Assembly (NCBI GenBank): GCA_023101885.1
Contig: JALPQD010000102.1
Span: 4,896,971-4,960,970 of the forward strand
Length of the DNA stretch: 64,000 nucleotides
Source of the DNA: Typhlomys cinereus
Lineage: Eukaryota; Chordata; Mammalia; Rodentia; Platacanthomyidae
Direction of reading: 5' to 3'
A program made the position numbers and the translations under genes. Positions 49,502-60,114 of the stretch are shown in pieces; position 1 is the first letter of the stretch, and the number at the start of each line of letters is the position of its first letter. The notes below the pieces were generated by a model. The model was given only the letters and a program-made list of their open reading frames with translations. It made no database searches and was not told the origin of the DNA.

Positions 49502-49661
49502 CTGTTGTAAGAGCTTGTGGCTCTCCAGAGTTGATATGGAGAATCGAAGGTCTGAGCACTCCACAAGAGCTGTAGGTCAAATTCAATTCCTCCCAGATGG
49601 TCGGGGGTCAGTATGAAAGACTTCACATCTGGGAGAGTGTGGTGCTCCATCACGAACTGTC
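49502..49661 (-). CDS. FRAS1: FRAS1 coding exon (residues 290-343)
   Basis: A 160-nt exon. The acceptor is 'tctgaaacag', with GA completing a Gly codon. The donor is CAACAG/GTAAAT. It encodes QFVMEHHTLPDVKSF through GGIEFDLQLLWSAQTFDSPY to ATSSYN, and joins 'YN-R-KDYSG' to the next exon. The open frame runs further upstream into the intron only by chance. Confidence 0.97.
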
Positions 49662-49750
49662 CTGTTTCAGAGGAAAACACACACTCATTTGTCAGCTTAC
49701 TGTGCTTGTACTGAAACCGCCAAGATTTGAGGACTGTATTATAACTAAGG

Positions 49751-49772
49751 CTATATATATATATATATATAT
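49751..49772. repeat. (TA)n microsatellite
   Basis: Eleven TA units, 'ggctatata...tatattatac'. Confidence 0.9.
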
Positions 49773-50462
49773 TATACATGTGTAAATAATATGGATAAAT
49801 CTCTTGAAAATGTGTTGCGCTCATATACAATCTTAGGAGTCTTTGTGAAACACAAACATTTATGAATAAATGAATACATTTATCTTTGAATTCCAACCAA
49901 CACATTTTTGTGTGTTAGAATTTTATATATATAAATATCAATGTTGGATTAAAAAAATCACATTTTGGGCAGTCTTTGGTAGAAGGGGAAAACTGTAAAT
50001 ATCACTAAAAACTTAAAATATCACTAAAAATGGTAAAATATATAAAAAAGGTTACTCAATGAGATATCCCCATTCTTTAAAATTGTCAGTGTATAGATAG
50101 GAAAAAAATAGATGGACTACTCTGAATGGAAAAATACTAATATGTAACATGTAAAGCTTGATGAATATATTTCTTTTATGTAAATAGCTTTTATATAAAT
50201 AGCTATAAAGTAAGTATAAAGAAACAAATCTGTGAGATAAGAGAGGTTCACATAGGGATGGAACATTATTTAATGTTAGATGTACTGTATGTGAAAATGA
50301 TGTTGTGATTTTGTAAAAAAAATCCTTATTCTTAGAAGATGATATCCATTGAAATATTTAGGGTAATGCCACATGAGGATGGCAACTTGTTTTCAAATAT
50401 GTTACCAAAAAAACTGTGAGTATATGTTTATGTTTTTGTGTGTGTTAGTATATGTACGTGTG

Positions 50463-50466
<4 letters not shown>

Positions 50467-50512
<46 letters not shown>
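50467..50512. repeat. (GT)n microsatellite
   Basis: About 45 bp of GT repeats preceded by a looser GT-rich stretch. Confidence 0.95.
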
Positions 50513-50518
<6 letters not shown>

Positions 50519-50639
50519 ATTCATAGCAAAACATCAATGACTGTTGATTTACTTTTTGGTACTCTAATTTCTCAACTTTTCTGAATGCTTAAAATATTTA
50601 TTGATTAATAAGACAAGGAAAATCCTACACAGACACTAC

Positions 50640-50747
50640 CTCTGAATTTGGCATGGGTCTTGAATTCAATGACAAGACGACCATCCTCTCGAATATAGAT
50701 TCTTATTATCTGAAGCCTTGCAGAGAGCACACTGTCGGTCTGGATTC
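50640..50747 (-). CDS. FRAS1: FRAS1 coding exon (residues 254-290)
   Basis: A 108-nt exon. The acceptor is 'atttgtccag', with GA completing a Gly codon. The donor is AGAG/GTAGTG, which is weak. It encodes IQTDSVLSARLQIIRIYI then REDGRLVIEFKTHAKFR, ending with the first base of a Gly codon. Confidence 0.96.
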
Positions 50748-51779
50748 CTGGACAAATGAACACACACAAAAAATCCACGTTAGAACACAGATGCTGTCTC
50801 AGGAACATCTCTAAGAAGAGCTGAGCACTTACATGAATGTGACTTAAGAGAAAACATATGTTCACGTGAACATTGACTCCACAAGGAAAACTGCTGACCA
50901 AAATAGCACAGAAGCTCATTCTTAGTTCTGTTCTGTCCAGGCTCCTTTCCTCAATACATGTAAGTACCACCTGGTCCTGATGCAGGATGGATCCATATCC
51001 CAGAAAATGATGATTTAAAGCATCTTTTCACCAGTCTTTATTATTGGCACTCTATCTATGTTTTATTTTCCCTTTAGAACTCAATAGAATCCCAAATTCT
51101 TTTTTTTTTATTTATTTCTTCCACTCATACAAAGTTGGTAAGTACCCCATTCCCCTCTCTCCCTCCACCCCTCCCTGGATCCCTTTGTTCCCTTCCCCCT
51201 TTTCCCTTTCCATTCCCCCCTCCTTCCCTTTCTCCCATGGCAACATTTTATACTCAAGCTTTCTAGAATATCAGCTCTATGGGCCTGACATGAATAAACT
51301 GTGGTTCTAGTTAAAGGTAGTTGCAGCTAAGAAAAACAAGAAAAGAAACAAAGGCCAAGGTTTTATCTGACTCAGGGAGGAGAACCTTAAGCTGCTGTTC
51401 CATGAAGAATGGAAAGTAAATAAAGGATTCATACATAAGCCACTCAACAGGAGACATATTCAATTACTAAAGATGGAGTCCTACCTTAGCTAAAGAGACA
51501 CCCCAAAGCTCTACAGCATCTCTCCCTCAGGTAAAGTGCATCGTCCAGGAGAGGGTGAGGGGAGAATGGGAGATGTGGAAGGGAGGGGAGTGGAGCTTGG
51601 ACACATACTGAAGTACAAGACATTGAAAATGGGAAAATACAGAGAACAGATCTACACACATTCCAGACCCTAGGTGACTTTCCTTTGCTTCTATAGGACA
51701 GCAGGCATGCAGGTGCTATTAGAACCCACTGTTTATTTAATCATAGTTGAGGGAACAGTGATGTTGTCTTTGGACATAC
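50748..51779 (-). other. FRAS1: FRAS1 intron with L1 3' end
   Basis: Phase-1 intron. It contains a pyrimidine-rich L1 3'-end-like piece at 51100-51250. The purine-rich segment at 51545-51605 is similar in composition but too short to classify. Confidence 0.88.
51100..51250 (-). mobile_element. L1 3'-end-like fragment
   Basis: A T-rich run, 'catacaaagttggtaagtaccccattcccctctctccctcc' and a C/T tract are the reverse of an old L1 3' end. Confidence 0.5.
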
Positions 51780-51930
51780 CTGTTCTCCAGAGAACAGTGT
51801 CGTAGAAAAAGGAGAACTCCATCTCGGTATGGTGCTCCAAGGAGGCCCAGCCCCTGGGAGCCGTCACATAGATGTAGGACACATAGAGAGGCACATGCAC
51901 CGTCAAGAATGACTGAGCAGAATCCCTCAC
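51780..51930 (-). CDS. FRAS1: FRAS1 coding exon (residues 204-254)
   Basis: A 151-nt exon starting at a whole codon. The acceptor is 'tctttgacag' and the donor AACAG/GTATGT, leaving one base of a Gly codon. It encodes VRDSAQSFLTVHVPLYVSY, then VTAPRGWASLEHHTEMEFSF and VLWRT. The alternating hydrophobic pattern suggests beta-strands. Confidence 0.97.
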
Positions 51931-52194
51931 CTGTCAAAGAAACAGTGTATGAGGAAAGCTTACAGTTCTTCCTGGAGATGAATGGGCGGATCATCACCTC
52001 TGAGTCCAGTTTTCACCCATCCCCTTAGTTGCTGGCAGATTCAGTAATTGTTAGTCAAGCACCCATACCTTCAGTTTGTCTTTGAAAAAAATCAAGTTAA
52101 GAGGATACAAAGTGGCTTTATTAAAGATGAGGTGATCTGCAGAGGGTTATCTTTAGGAGGTGACACTTTGAAGAGAGAACATTTGAACAAAAAT

Positions 52195-52435
52195 ACTCTT
52201 TAAAAACAAAATAATTTAAAAAGTATTTGAGAGATAGAGGAAGAGAGAAAGAGAAATGAAAGAATGTACACACATGCATGTCATGGCACATAGGTGGAGA
52301 GGTCAGAGGACAACTTTCAGAAGTCTGTTCTCTCCTTCCACACCATGTGGGCTCCTGGGAACTAAACTCAGGTCATCAGGTTTGTGAGCAAGCACCTTGT
52401 GTGCTGAGCTCTTTCATAAATTCAAAACATCTTTT
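52195..52435 (-). mobile_element. B2/B3-like SINE (diverged)
   Basis: 'ggtggagaggtcagaggacaactttcagaagtctg', 'ccttccacaccatgtgggctcctgggaactaaactcaggtcatcagg' and 'gagcaagcacctt' are the reversed landmarks of a B2/B3 unit. The head is truncated. Confidence 0.6.
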
Positions 52436-53794
52436 TGAAGAGTGAGAATTAGCTGTCTCCAATCTTCAGTTGCTCTAGAGGCCTTAGCTAAAACCTTAAA
52501 AGTCTCAGTTATCCCCAAGGGGCTGACCTGGAGTCTATCATTTGGTGTGTTCTTGATTTGTCAAGAGTTCACCAGCAGCTTGTAGAAGACACTGAATAGT
52601 CATGACTAGCAGATGCTCAGGTCTGGTTGAGTCTATTCTTGATCTAAGAACAAAGCCCCAGAGCTTTGCAAATCACACTTAAAGCTTACCCATGGACAGC
52701 TGAGAGTTTTGTGGACTTCAGCAACTCCCTGGACCATATGATGCTTTGGAAAAATTGAAAAGGTAGCAGATCACACTTAAAAAAAAACAACTTCTTTCTA
52801 AGGAGGCTTCTGCTACTGCTATTAATTTGGTGCACTAACATTTATGTACTGTGCTATAAACAAAAAAATATGGAATGATAACAAAATACTAGCTTTCATG
52901 GTAAAGTTGGGTCTACAGGTGTGAACAGGGAAATTTGTTTATTTAAATTATTTTTTATGTTTTCCTCCATACATACATGTTTTATAATACAAAAGTTACT
53001 TTGAATAATTTTATTTTGTCATTGACCAAATACTTGGTACTATAAAATATCAATCAATTCACATTATACACTGTTCATATTAACAATTAAGGAAAGGAAC
53101 AAAATTAATTATCAATATTTATGTGATCAAGAATTTTATTTCTCTAAAGTATTTTTGAAATTCAAAGTGGTCAATGATTTAAAATTTAATGAAAATTTTT
53201 TAAAAACAGATTCAGCTAATTTTATACTCGCTTTAACATTCCTTTGGATATGACTTACTCTTTCTTTGGGAAATTTTCTATATTTTACCTTCTGCCCGTC
53301 CCATTATGATGTCCCTTAATACACAGACTTTGATCAGTATATCTGCCCAGTTTATCGACACCTCAATACAACAGCATGAAACAGGAGGTAGAGGGCAGAA
53401 TAGTAAAGAAAGAGATTTAAGATCATATGCTGACTAAAGTAAACCAAAGATATGTGTGCACACATACTCAGGTTCTTGATGATCTTCTTGTTAACTGGCA
53501 AATTAATATTCTCTTCCTTGTTTCTCAGTATTCCTCTTTATCCCTTATGATGTTAATTGCTAATCTTTAAAAAGAATCCCTGACAAATGTTTAATACTGA
53601 GCTCATTAGTCACAATTGCATAAGAAAACAGAGAGGTTGCGTCTCATTCCAGTCTGCTGCTGTTTGGGTAGAGAAACATTGAACTAGAGCTTATATTTAG
53701 GTTTTTCCACTTTATTTAAATGGCATGTTAGAAATGTCAGTCATTTTTAAAGAAACAGACAACCACAAAGTGTTTGGGGAAAATATGTATCTTT

Positions 53795-56425
53795 AAAAAG
53801 TAGGCCATACAGGATACAAAATAAATGTACAAAAATCAGTGGCCTTCCTATATGCCCAAAACGAAAGAAGTGAAAAAGCCCTGAAAGAAACAATCCCATT
53901 TACTATAGCCCCTAAAAAAATGAAATACCTTGGTATAAACCTAACCAAGGAAGTAAAAGACCTTTACAATGAAAACTTTAAAAGCCTAAAGAAAGAAATT
54001 GCAGAAGCACTAGAAAGTGGAAAGACCTCCCATGTTCCTGGATTGGCAGAATCAACATCATAAAAATGACCATCCTACCAAAAGCAATATACAGATTCAA
54101 TGCTATACCAATTAAAACCCCAAAGCAATTCTTTAAAGAAGTTGACCAAACAATCTCAACGTTCATATGGAGGCACAAAAGACCCAGGATAGCAAAAACA
54201 ATCCTGAGTAACAAAAACACTGCTAGAGGTATCACCATACCAAACCTTAGTTATAAAAACAGCCTGGTACTGGCTCCAAAATAGACACACAGATCAATGG
54301 ATAAGGGTTGAAGACCCAGATATAAGCCCACACAACTAAAGCCATTTGATGTTTGTCAAAGAGGCCCAAAAAATCCAATGGAAAAAGAACAGCATCTTCA
54401 ACAAATGGTGCTGGCAAAACTGGATGTCCATATGCAGAAGATTAAAACTGGACCTGTACTTGTCACCATGTACAAGACTTAATTCCAAATGGATCAGAGA
54501 CTATAAAAACCATAGTTGAAAGGGTAGGGAACTCCCTCGAGCTGATTGGGCTAGGCCAACAGTTCCTAAATGGACATCCAATAGCACAGTCACTACAACC
54601 GACACTCAACAGATGGGATCTTGTGAAATTAAAGAGCTTCTGTTCAGATAAAAAGATTATATCTCGAGCACAAAGGCAACCCACAGAACGGGAGAAAATC
54701 TTCACTAACCATATATCTGATAGATCTCTATTATCCAGAGTGCACAAAGAACTTAGAAAACTAAACAAATGGGCCAATTAAAAAACGGGCCTTGGAACTT
54801 AAAAGAAACTCTACCAAGGATGAAATTAAAATGCTCCATATCCTTAGCCATCAGGGAAATGCAAATCAAAACCTCCCTGAGATATCATATCACCCCTGTC
54901 AGGATGGCAAAAATCCACAATACAAACAACACCAAGTGCTGGAGAGGATGTGGAGAAAGGGGAACTCTCCTACATTGCTGGTGGGAATGCAAGCTCATAC
55001 AACCACTCTGGCGAGCCGTCTGGCGATTCTTAAAGAAGTTAAAGATTGAATGCCATATGACCCTGCTATACCACTTTTGGGAATAACCCCCCATACAGCA
55101 AAAATTTACCTCGATAGCACATGCAAGACCATGTTCATAGCAACACTGTTTACAATAGGAAAGTCATAGAATCAGCCCAAATGTCCAAAAGTTGACGAGT
55201 GGATAAGGATAATGTGGTACACATGTGGTATACAATGGAATACTACTCAGCTATCAAAAAAATGAATTAATGCAATTTGCTGGGAAATGGATGGAATTCG
55301 AAACAATTATATTGAGTGAAGTATCCCAGACACGGAAAATTAAGTGCCGTATGTACTCCCTAATAGGTAGATCGTAGTACCAAACCTACTTAGAGAGACT
55401 CAAAGACATATCTCTGTAATACGTACAGTAATTGTAAAGATTATAAACAGGAGGGATGGGGAAGGAGGGCCCCACTAAAAACAAGGAGAGAGGGGACCAT
55501 GTTACAGCAGAGAAAATAGGCCACCATCAAGGACTGCAAATGAGTAATGAGACATCTGGTTAAGTTCACAGACTTTCCTTCCTGATCATTTGCAACTGAT
55601 GGGGTATGATCTCACCAGAAGGGGAGGGCATATAGGCTGCCAGATAGAAAGTAACCATTTTGCAAATGGGTGATTGACCCCTCTCCCACTGCGGTCTCCT
55701 ACTTTTATTCCATCTACCTTTGAATATACTCTTATAACAAGACTCTAATTTAACAGGTTTTTATCTCTGGCCAGGGGATGAGAGCCAATACCCATCAGGA
55801 TGGAGCCAAGGGCATTGCAGGAGCAGCAAAACTGGAAAAAAAAAATCAACAAACCATAAATTCAGAACATCAGAGACTCTATGTCAACCACCTGGAACTG
55901 GGCCAGCCTAATCTCTCTCCATCCTGAAGCTCAGGGAAATTTGTGGAAGAGGGGGCGGTAAGATTGTAAGAGCACAAGGATGGGAGGAGTCATGATATGC
56001 AACATACTCCACACAAGTTAGGGCCGAAGCAATCATAATAGGACTTTGCATGCCCTGTGTTATGTCCAACACATTATTGACCCCACAAAGTCTAGCATGG
56101 ACTAAAAGCACTGGGATCCTTGGAGGCTAGAGACTGACAATCACAGTAGTGCTCCTAGGCTTAAGGGGAACACAGGAAAGGGTTCTGGGAAATGCCCTCA
56201 TGAGGACCCAGAGGAGAGTTTGGCAAGCGCATTAAAGGATGCTCTGGGGATGGGGGGGGCACTGGGAGATAGAGAGGGAGGGGGAGGAGAGGGAGGGGGA
56301 GAGCAGGGGGGTTAGGGGGAAGTTTAGAGAGGGAGGGGACCGGTGTACCTGTTAAGTTTGTATGAGCGGAAATAATAATAATAAAAAAAATAAATAAAAA
56401 ATAAAAAAATAAAAAGTGGGCCATA
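53795..56425 (+). mobile_element. 5'-truncated L1 (2.6 kb) with ORF2 end and 3' UTR
   Basis: The duplication aaaaagtaggccata (53795-53809) matches aaaaagtgggccata (56411-56425) with one change. The insert holds the C-terminal part of ORF2, whose typical motifs lie in different frames: [15 protein letters not shown], then [15 protein letters not shown], and [19 protein letters not shown] at about 54936-54992. Several frameshifts and stops mean no functional protein. The 3' UTR module follows (about 55380-56340), then a G-rich tract and an A/T tail. Confidence 0.95.
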
Positions 56426-57184
56426 AAAAAATCTTTGGAACTTTTAAAATCATATTCAGAGCAAAACTATCCCAATGTGTAATTGAAGAAAAATCATGGA
56501 AAACAGAGAATGCTAATTTTTGAGGGTTCAGGGAAGGAGCCATCAGCTCTTTCCGTTGACTGGATTATGCTGCAGAACCACAGATGAACCTGGACTGCCT
56601 TAAGTTCTATCCAGTAGAGGGCAGTACCGTATGCAAAACCAGAGGAAACTGGACAAGCACCACTAAGAAACTAAATTTTAATCAGAGATGCTTCCTGAAT
56701 AAATGAGTCCCTTACAAATTCCCTCCTTTATTGAGGTTAAAATTGTTTTGAAATGAACAGATATCTAACAAGTTCTGGCTCATTTGAGAGAAGTACTCAA
56801 AAATGGAATGGAACTGCATGAGGACGGATACAAGTAGTCTCATTGGCCCTTGCACAAAACTGCCTTTTTATGACTTGGGCTTCTCCTGTGAAAAGTTTTA
56901 TTGTCCCCCAATGTTTTTTATAGTTCTCTGTACATGCATATACACCAACACACATAGGTACTAGGTGCCTGTCTTTGCAGACTGTTTGGAATAAGCAGAG
57001 TCAAAGTATCTGAACAGTGGTTTCCCCTGTGTTTTGGACCTCAGCATTGTCTTCTGAAGGGTGTACTACCTGCCATTCATATAAAGAACCCCATCATCAA
57101 ATGTAAATCCTCTTAGCTTTCAAAACTATACACACAGAGAAAAAGATATATACATAAGAAGTAAATAACAGATTTTTATGAATG

Positions 57185-57990
57185 TGACTGGAGAAGAAAA
57201 GTTTTAATGAGTAAACAGCTTAATAACAATGTGTGACTAAGTTTAATGTGCCATAGGCAAAAATTACTGGATCAAATACAATGCCCATCAGGATGGAGTG
57301 AAGGACATTGCAGGAGCAGCAAAACTGCAAAAGAAAATCAACAAACCACAATCCAGAACTTCAGAGACTCTATATCAACCACTTAGAACTAGGGCAGACT
57401 AATCTCTCCCCATCCTGAAGCTCAGGGACATTTGCGGAAGAGGGGGCGGTAAGATTGTAAGAGCAAAAGGATGGGAGGAGCAATGATTTGCAAGATACTC
57501 CACACAAGTTAGGTCCGAAGCAATCATAATTGGACTTTGCATGCCCTGTGCAATGTCCAACACACTATTGACCTCACAAAGTCTAGCATCTGCTAAAGGC
57601 ACCAAGATCCTTGGAGACAAGGGATTGACAGCCACAGTAGTATTCCTATGCTTAAGGGGAACACAGGAAAGGGTTCAGGGAAATGCCACTGGGTCCTTGT
57701 ACGTCATCGAAGAGGAGGGCCCAGAGGAGAGTCTGGCATGCACATTAAAGGACTCTCTGGGGATTGGGGGAGAGGCACTGGGGGATGGGGAGGAAGGGAT
57801 GAGGGGAGGGGAGTAGGGGGTTCAAGGGGAGGAGAAGGGAAGGAGGGAAGTGGTGTATCTATTAAGTTTGTATGAACAGAAATAATAATAAAAAATGTTA
57901 AAAAAAGTTTACTGGGTCAAATGTGGCCAGCAAGTGAACCATTCTAAATTAAAGAAGACCTGTGTGTATGACAGACAGCCAAATAAATAT
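57185..57990. repeat. FRAS1: Direct repeat D, copy 1 (split by L1)
   Basis: The parts 57185-57277 and 57909-57990 together match 58975-59110: 'gagtaaacagctt', 'atgtgtgactaa', 'ggcaaaaattactggatcaaat', 'agcaagtgaac', 'attctaaattaaa'. The L1 at 57278-57908 landed inside this copy, so the duplication is older than the L1. Confidence 0.8.
57264..57922 (+). mobile_element. L1 3' UTR with 14-bp duplication
   Basis: Flanks are ttactggatcaaat (57264-57277) and ttactgggtcaaat (57909-57922). The insert (57278-57908) aligns with the end of the L1 at 53795-56425 from 'cccatcaggatggag' onward and with the L1 in the CBX3 retrocopy. It is 5'-truncated and has no ORF. The tail is 'aaataataataaaaaatgttaaaaaaa'. 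Confidence 0.92.
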
Positions 57991-58119
57991 TAGTTGTCAA
58001 ATATGAGGGACTTATAAAGAAGACCCCCCTTCACTGGCTGGCCAAATTCTGGATGCTAAGTTCTGACCGAGGTGCTGGTACTACACACCCACATACTTGG
58101 CTGGTCCCTGAGCACCTAC

Positions 58120-58334
58120 CTGGAAGTCGGCAGTCACAGAGCCCCCGCACACATCAATGAGCTCAGTCATGTCATAGTATGCATCAAAGGTCCACACACA
58201 GCTCTTCAGGTTTAGGTGTCTATACAGTTGGATTGTCTTGGGTTCCCGCACACTTGGGTCAAACTGGAAAGGGCGATCGAAGCCTGGGCCCAGGGCAGTG
58301 CTGTGGAAGCCCGCATCATCGAGGAATCCTGCCT
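58120..58334 (-). CDS. FRAS1: FRAS1 coding exon (residues 132-203)
   Basis: A 215-nt exon. The acceptor is 'cctccctagcag', with AG completing Glu. The donor is TTCCAG/GTAGGT at a whole codon. It encodes AGFLDDAGFHSTALGPGFDR, KSCVWTFDAYYDMTELID and VCGGSVTADFQ. The nearby AG three bases upstream (ctag/cag) would be an alternative acceptor adding one codon (a NAGNAG-type site). Confidence 0.97.
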
Positions 58335-58573
58335 CTGCTAGGGAGGGAACAAAGCCTGGTGACTCAGCCTGCGGGGACCTGGGTTAGCTGGGAGGACACT
58401 GAGCTCTTCATCTGAGCCTATGACTGGAGTAATTCAGGGCTCTCAACGCACAGTCAGGACACAGGGAGAGCTTGTTAAGAGCTCTGAGCTGCCTGCTGCA
58501 GGCTGGGAAGATTTTTCAGCACCTATAATGCTAGCAGCGCAAGCATGGGACGCCTTTCTCTCTTACACACATG

Positions 58574-58576
<3 letters not shown>

Positions 58577-58629
<53 letters not shown>
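58577..58629. repeat. (CA)n microsatellite
   Basis: About 26 uninterrupted AC/CA units, 240 bp upstream (in gene direction) of a coding exon. Confidence 0.96.
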
Positions 58630-58631
<2 letters not shown>

Positions 58632-58974
58632 TTAAAAACAAAACATTCTGGGCTGTTTGTTGCCTGGTGTTCAGTGAGGGATTCCAACTCTTAAGAGATC
58701 TAGGAATCTGGAGAAATAGTGAGCAGACAGCTTCAGTAATGAAGGGGCAGAACAGAAACCACACTACGGCTTGGTTATACACTTGGCAAGTGTGGTTCTG
58801 TGCTTCAAACTTTTCAGTCTTGATGAAAGTTAATTACTACTGGATCACTCATTCATGAATCTCTCACTGCTCAACTTTTTGAAAAGATAAATTTTAACAA
58901 ATAGCCTTTATAGAAAATCAACAAAACCATCATATGCCTCCCTTTTCGCCTTTTCTCCAACAGTTTCTGAATAC

Positions 58975-59110
58975 TTGGGGGGAAAAGTATTAACGAGTAA
59001 ACAGCTTGCTCATGATGTGTGACTAAACTTTGCCTGCTACAGGCAAAAATTACTGGATCAAATGCGACCAAGCAAGTGAACTATTCTAAATTAAAAACCT
59101 ATGGGTATGA
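58975..59110. repeat. FRAS1: Direct repeat D, copy 2
   Basis: About 80% identical by eye to the two halves of copy 1. The coding exon at 58120-58334 lies between the copies. It may be a local duplication or two copies of an unrecognised old repeat. Confidence 0.75.
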
Positions 59111-59953
59111 TAGCTGAATACAGGTGTAAGTTCAGAACATTTGAGATATAATTTTTACAGTACTAAAAGCAACTAAAGCATTCAAAAGAGCTAATGTATC
59201 TCTGAAGATGCCTGTCACCAGTCCTGAGCCCTTTGTCCCACAATGACTAGAAAAGCAACTGACCTGTAAGGAACAAGCTATAGGAAGAATGTTTCTTTTA
59301 CTGTCTGGGTACATGGGCCAATTAAACTTTCATGTGTTACTCAATGATTTAAGAATATTTTGTGCTCTATTAATTCTACTATATCAAGATCCTCACTCCC
59401 AAAAACAATACTTAACACATATCAAAGAGCACGTGAGTGCATTTCTGCAGACAGAAGCACTGTCAAATGGTCCATCCATGGTAAGGGGAGGGGGAAATAC
59501 AAATGACGAGCCCATTTGCCAAGGTAAGTGGAATGGACAGGAGGACTCTGTAAAGTAAGGACACAGAGATGCAGAGTCTCAGCTGTCAGCTTCTTTCAGT
59601 CAGTCAGTCAACTGCAGAGGTAACTCAGCCCAAGATTATGCTTTTGCTGAGACAGCCCAGCCAGACACTGAGTCAGGTGAACTATAAAGGTTTCTGGCCA
59701 GGATTCTTCCCTTTGCTGACTTGTAGGACAGTGACTCAGGGAGGAGGTTGAACTATCTTTGTTAGTGTGATTCTAACTGAAAGTCTTTGACTGCTCATGT
59801 TAACTTTATTGTCTGACCTTACTATATTTGCACACAAAGCTTCCAGGGATCCAAGAACATGAGAAGCAGCCTTCTCCCCGCTGACCTGCATCTCCAAAGG
59901 CGGTTGGTCAATGGAGCTGACTTGGGAAAACCAGGCGCAAACACATTCCTCAC

Positions 59954-60114
59954 CTGAAATGCCTCGCAGGTCGTGGGCAGTAACTAAATTGGAGCAGACG
60001 TGCTGGTGTCTGTAGATGGACTCGGACAGCAGGAAATGCAAGTTGTGCAAAGGCATAGTGGAGATGAGGGGCAGCATTCCATCCTGGTGAGGGATCTGGA
60101 CCGAAATGTGGATT
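59954..60114 (-). CDS. FRAS1: FRAS1 coding exon (residues 78-132)
   Basis: A 161-nt exon. The acceptor is 'tctcccctag', with A completing Arg. The donor is TTTCAG/GTGAGG, leaving G of a Glu codon. It encodes IHISVQIPHQDGMLPLIST, PLHNLHFLLSESIYRHQHVC and AHDLRGIS. The frame carries on across the donor by chance and was cut at the splice site. Confidence 0.97.

Larger units (their letters stand above)
49662..50639 (-). other. FRAS1: FRAS1 intron, A/T-rich
   Basis: Phase-1 intron. It holds a (TA)n tract at 49751-49772 and a (GT)n tract at 50467-50512, both listed. 'atcactaaaaa' recurs near 49999-50030. Nothing else is recognised. Confidence 0.9.
51931..58119 (-). other. FRAS1: FRAS1 intron (6.2 kb) with two L1 insertions
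   Basis: Phase-0 intron. More than half is mobile DNA: a B2/B3-like SINE (52195-52435), a 2.6-kb L1 (53795-56425) and a 0.63-kb L1 (57264-57922), both in antisense to FRAS1. The A/T-rich part at 52800-53790 shows nothing recognisable. Confidence 0.92.
58335..59953 (-). other. FRAS1: FRAS1 intron
   Basis: Phase-1 intron with a (CA)n run at 58577-58629 and direct repeat D copy 2 at 58975-59110. Nothing else is recognised. Confidence 0.9.

Noticed and set aside
54769..55086. Reverse-transcriptase-like peptide with [19 protein letters not shown]
   Set aside because: A real L1 ORF2 remnant, but truncated and broken by frameshifts; it is listed as part of the L1, not as a gene.
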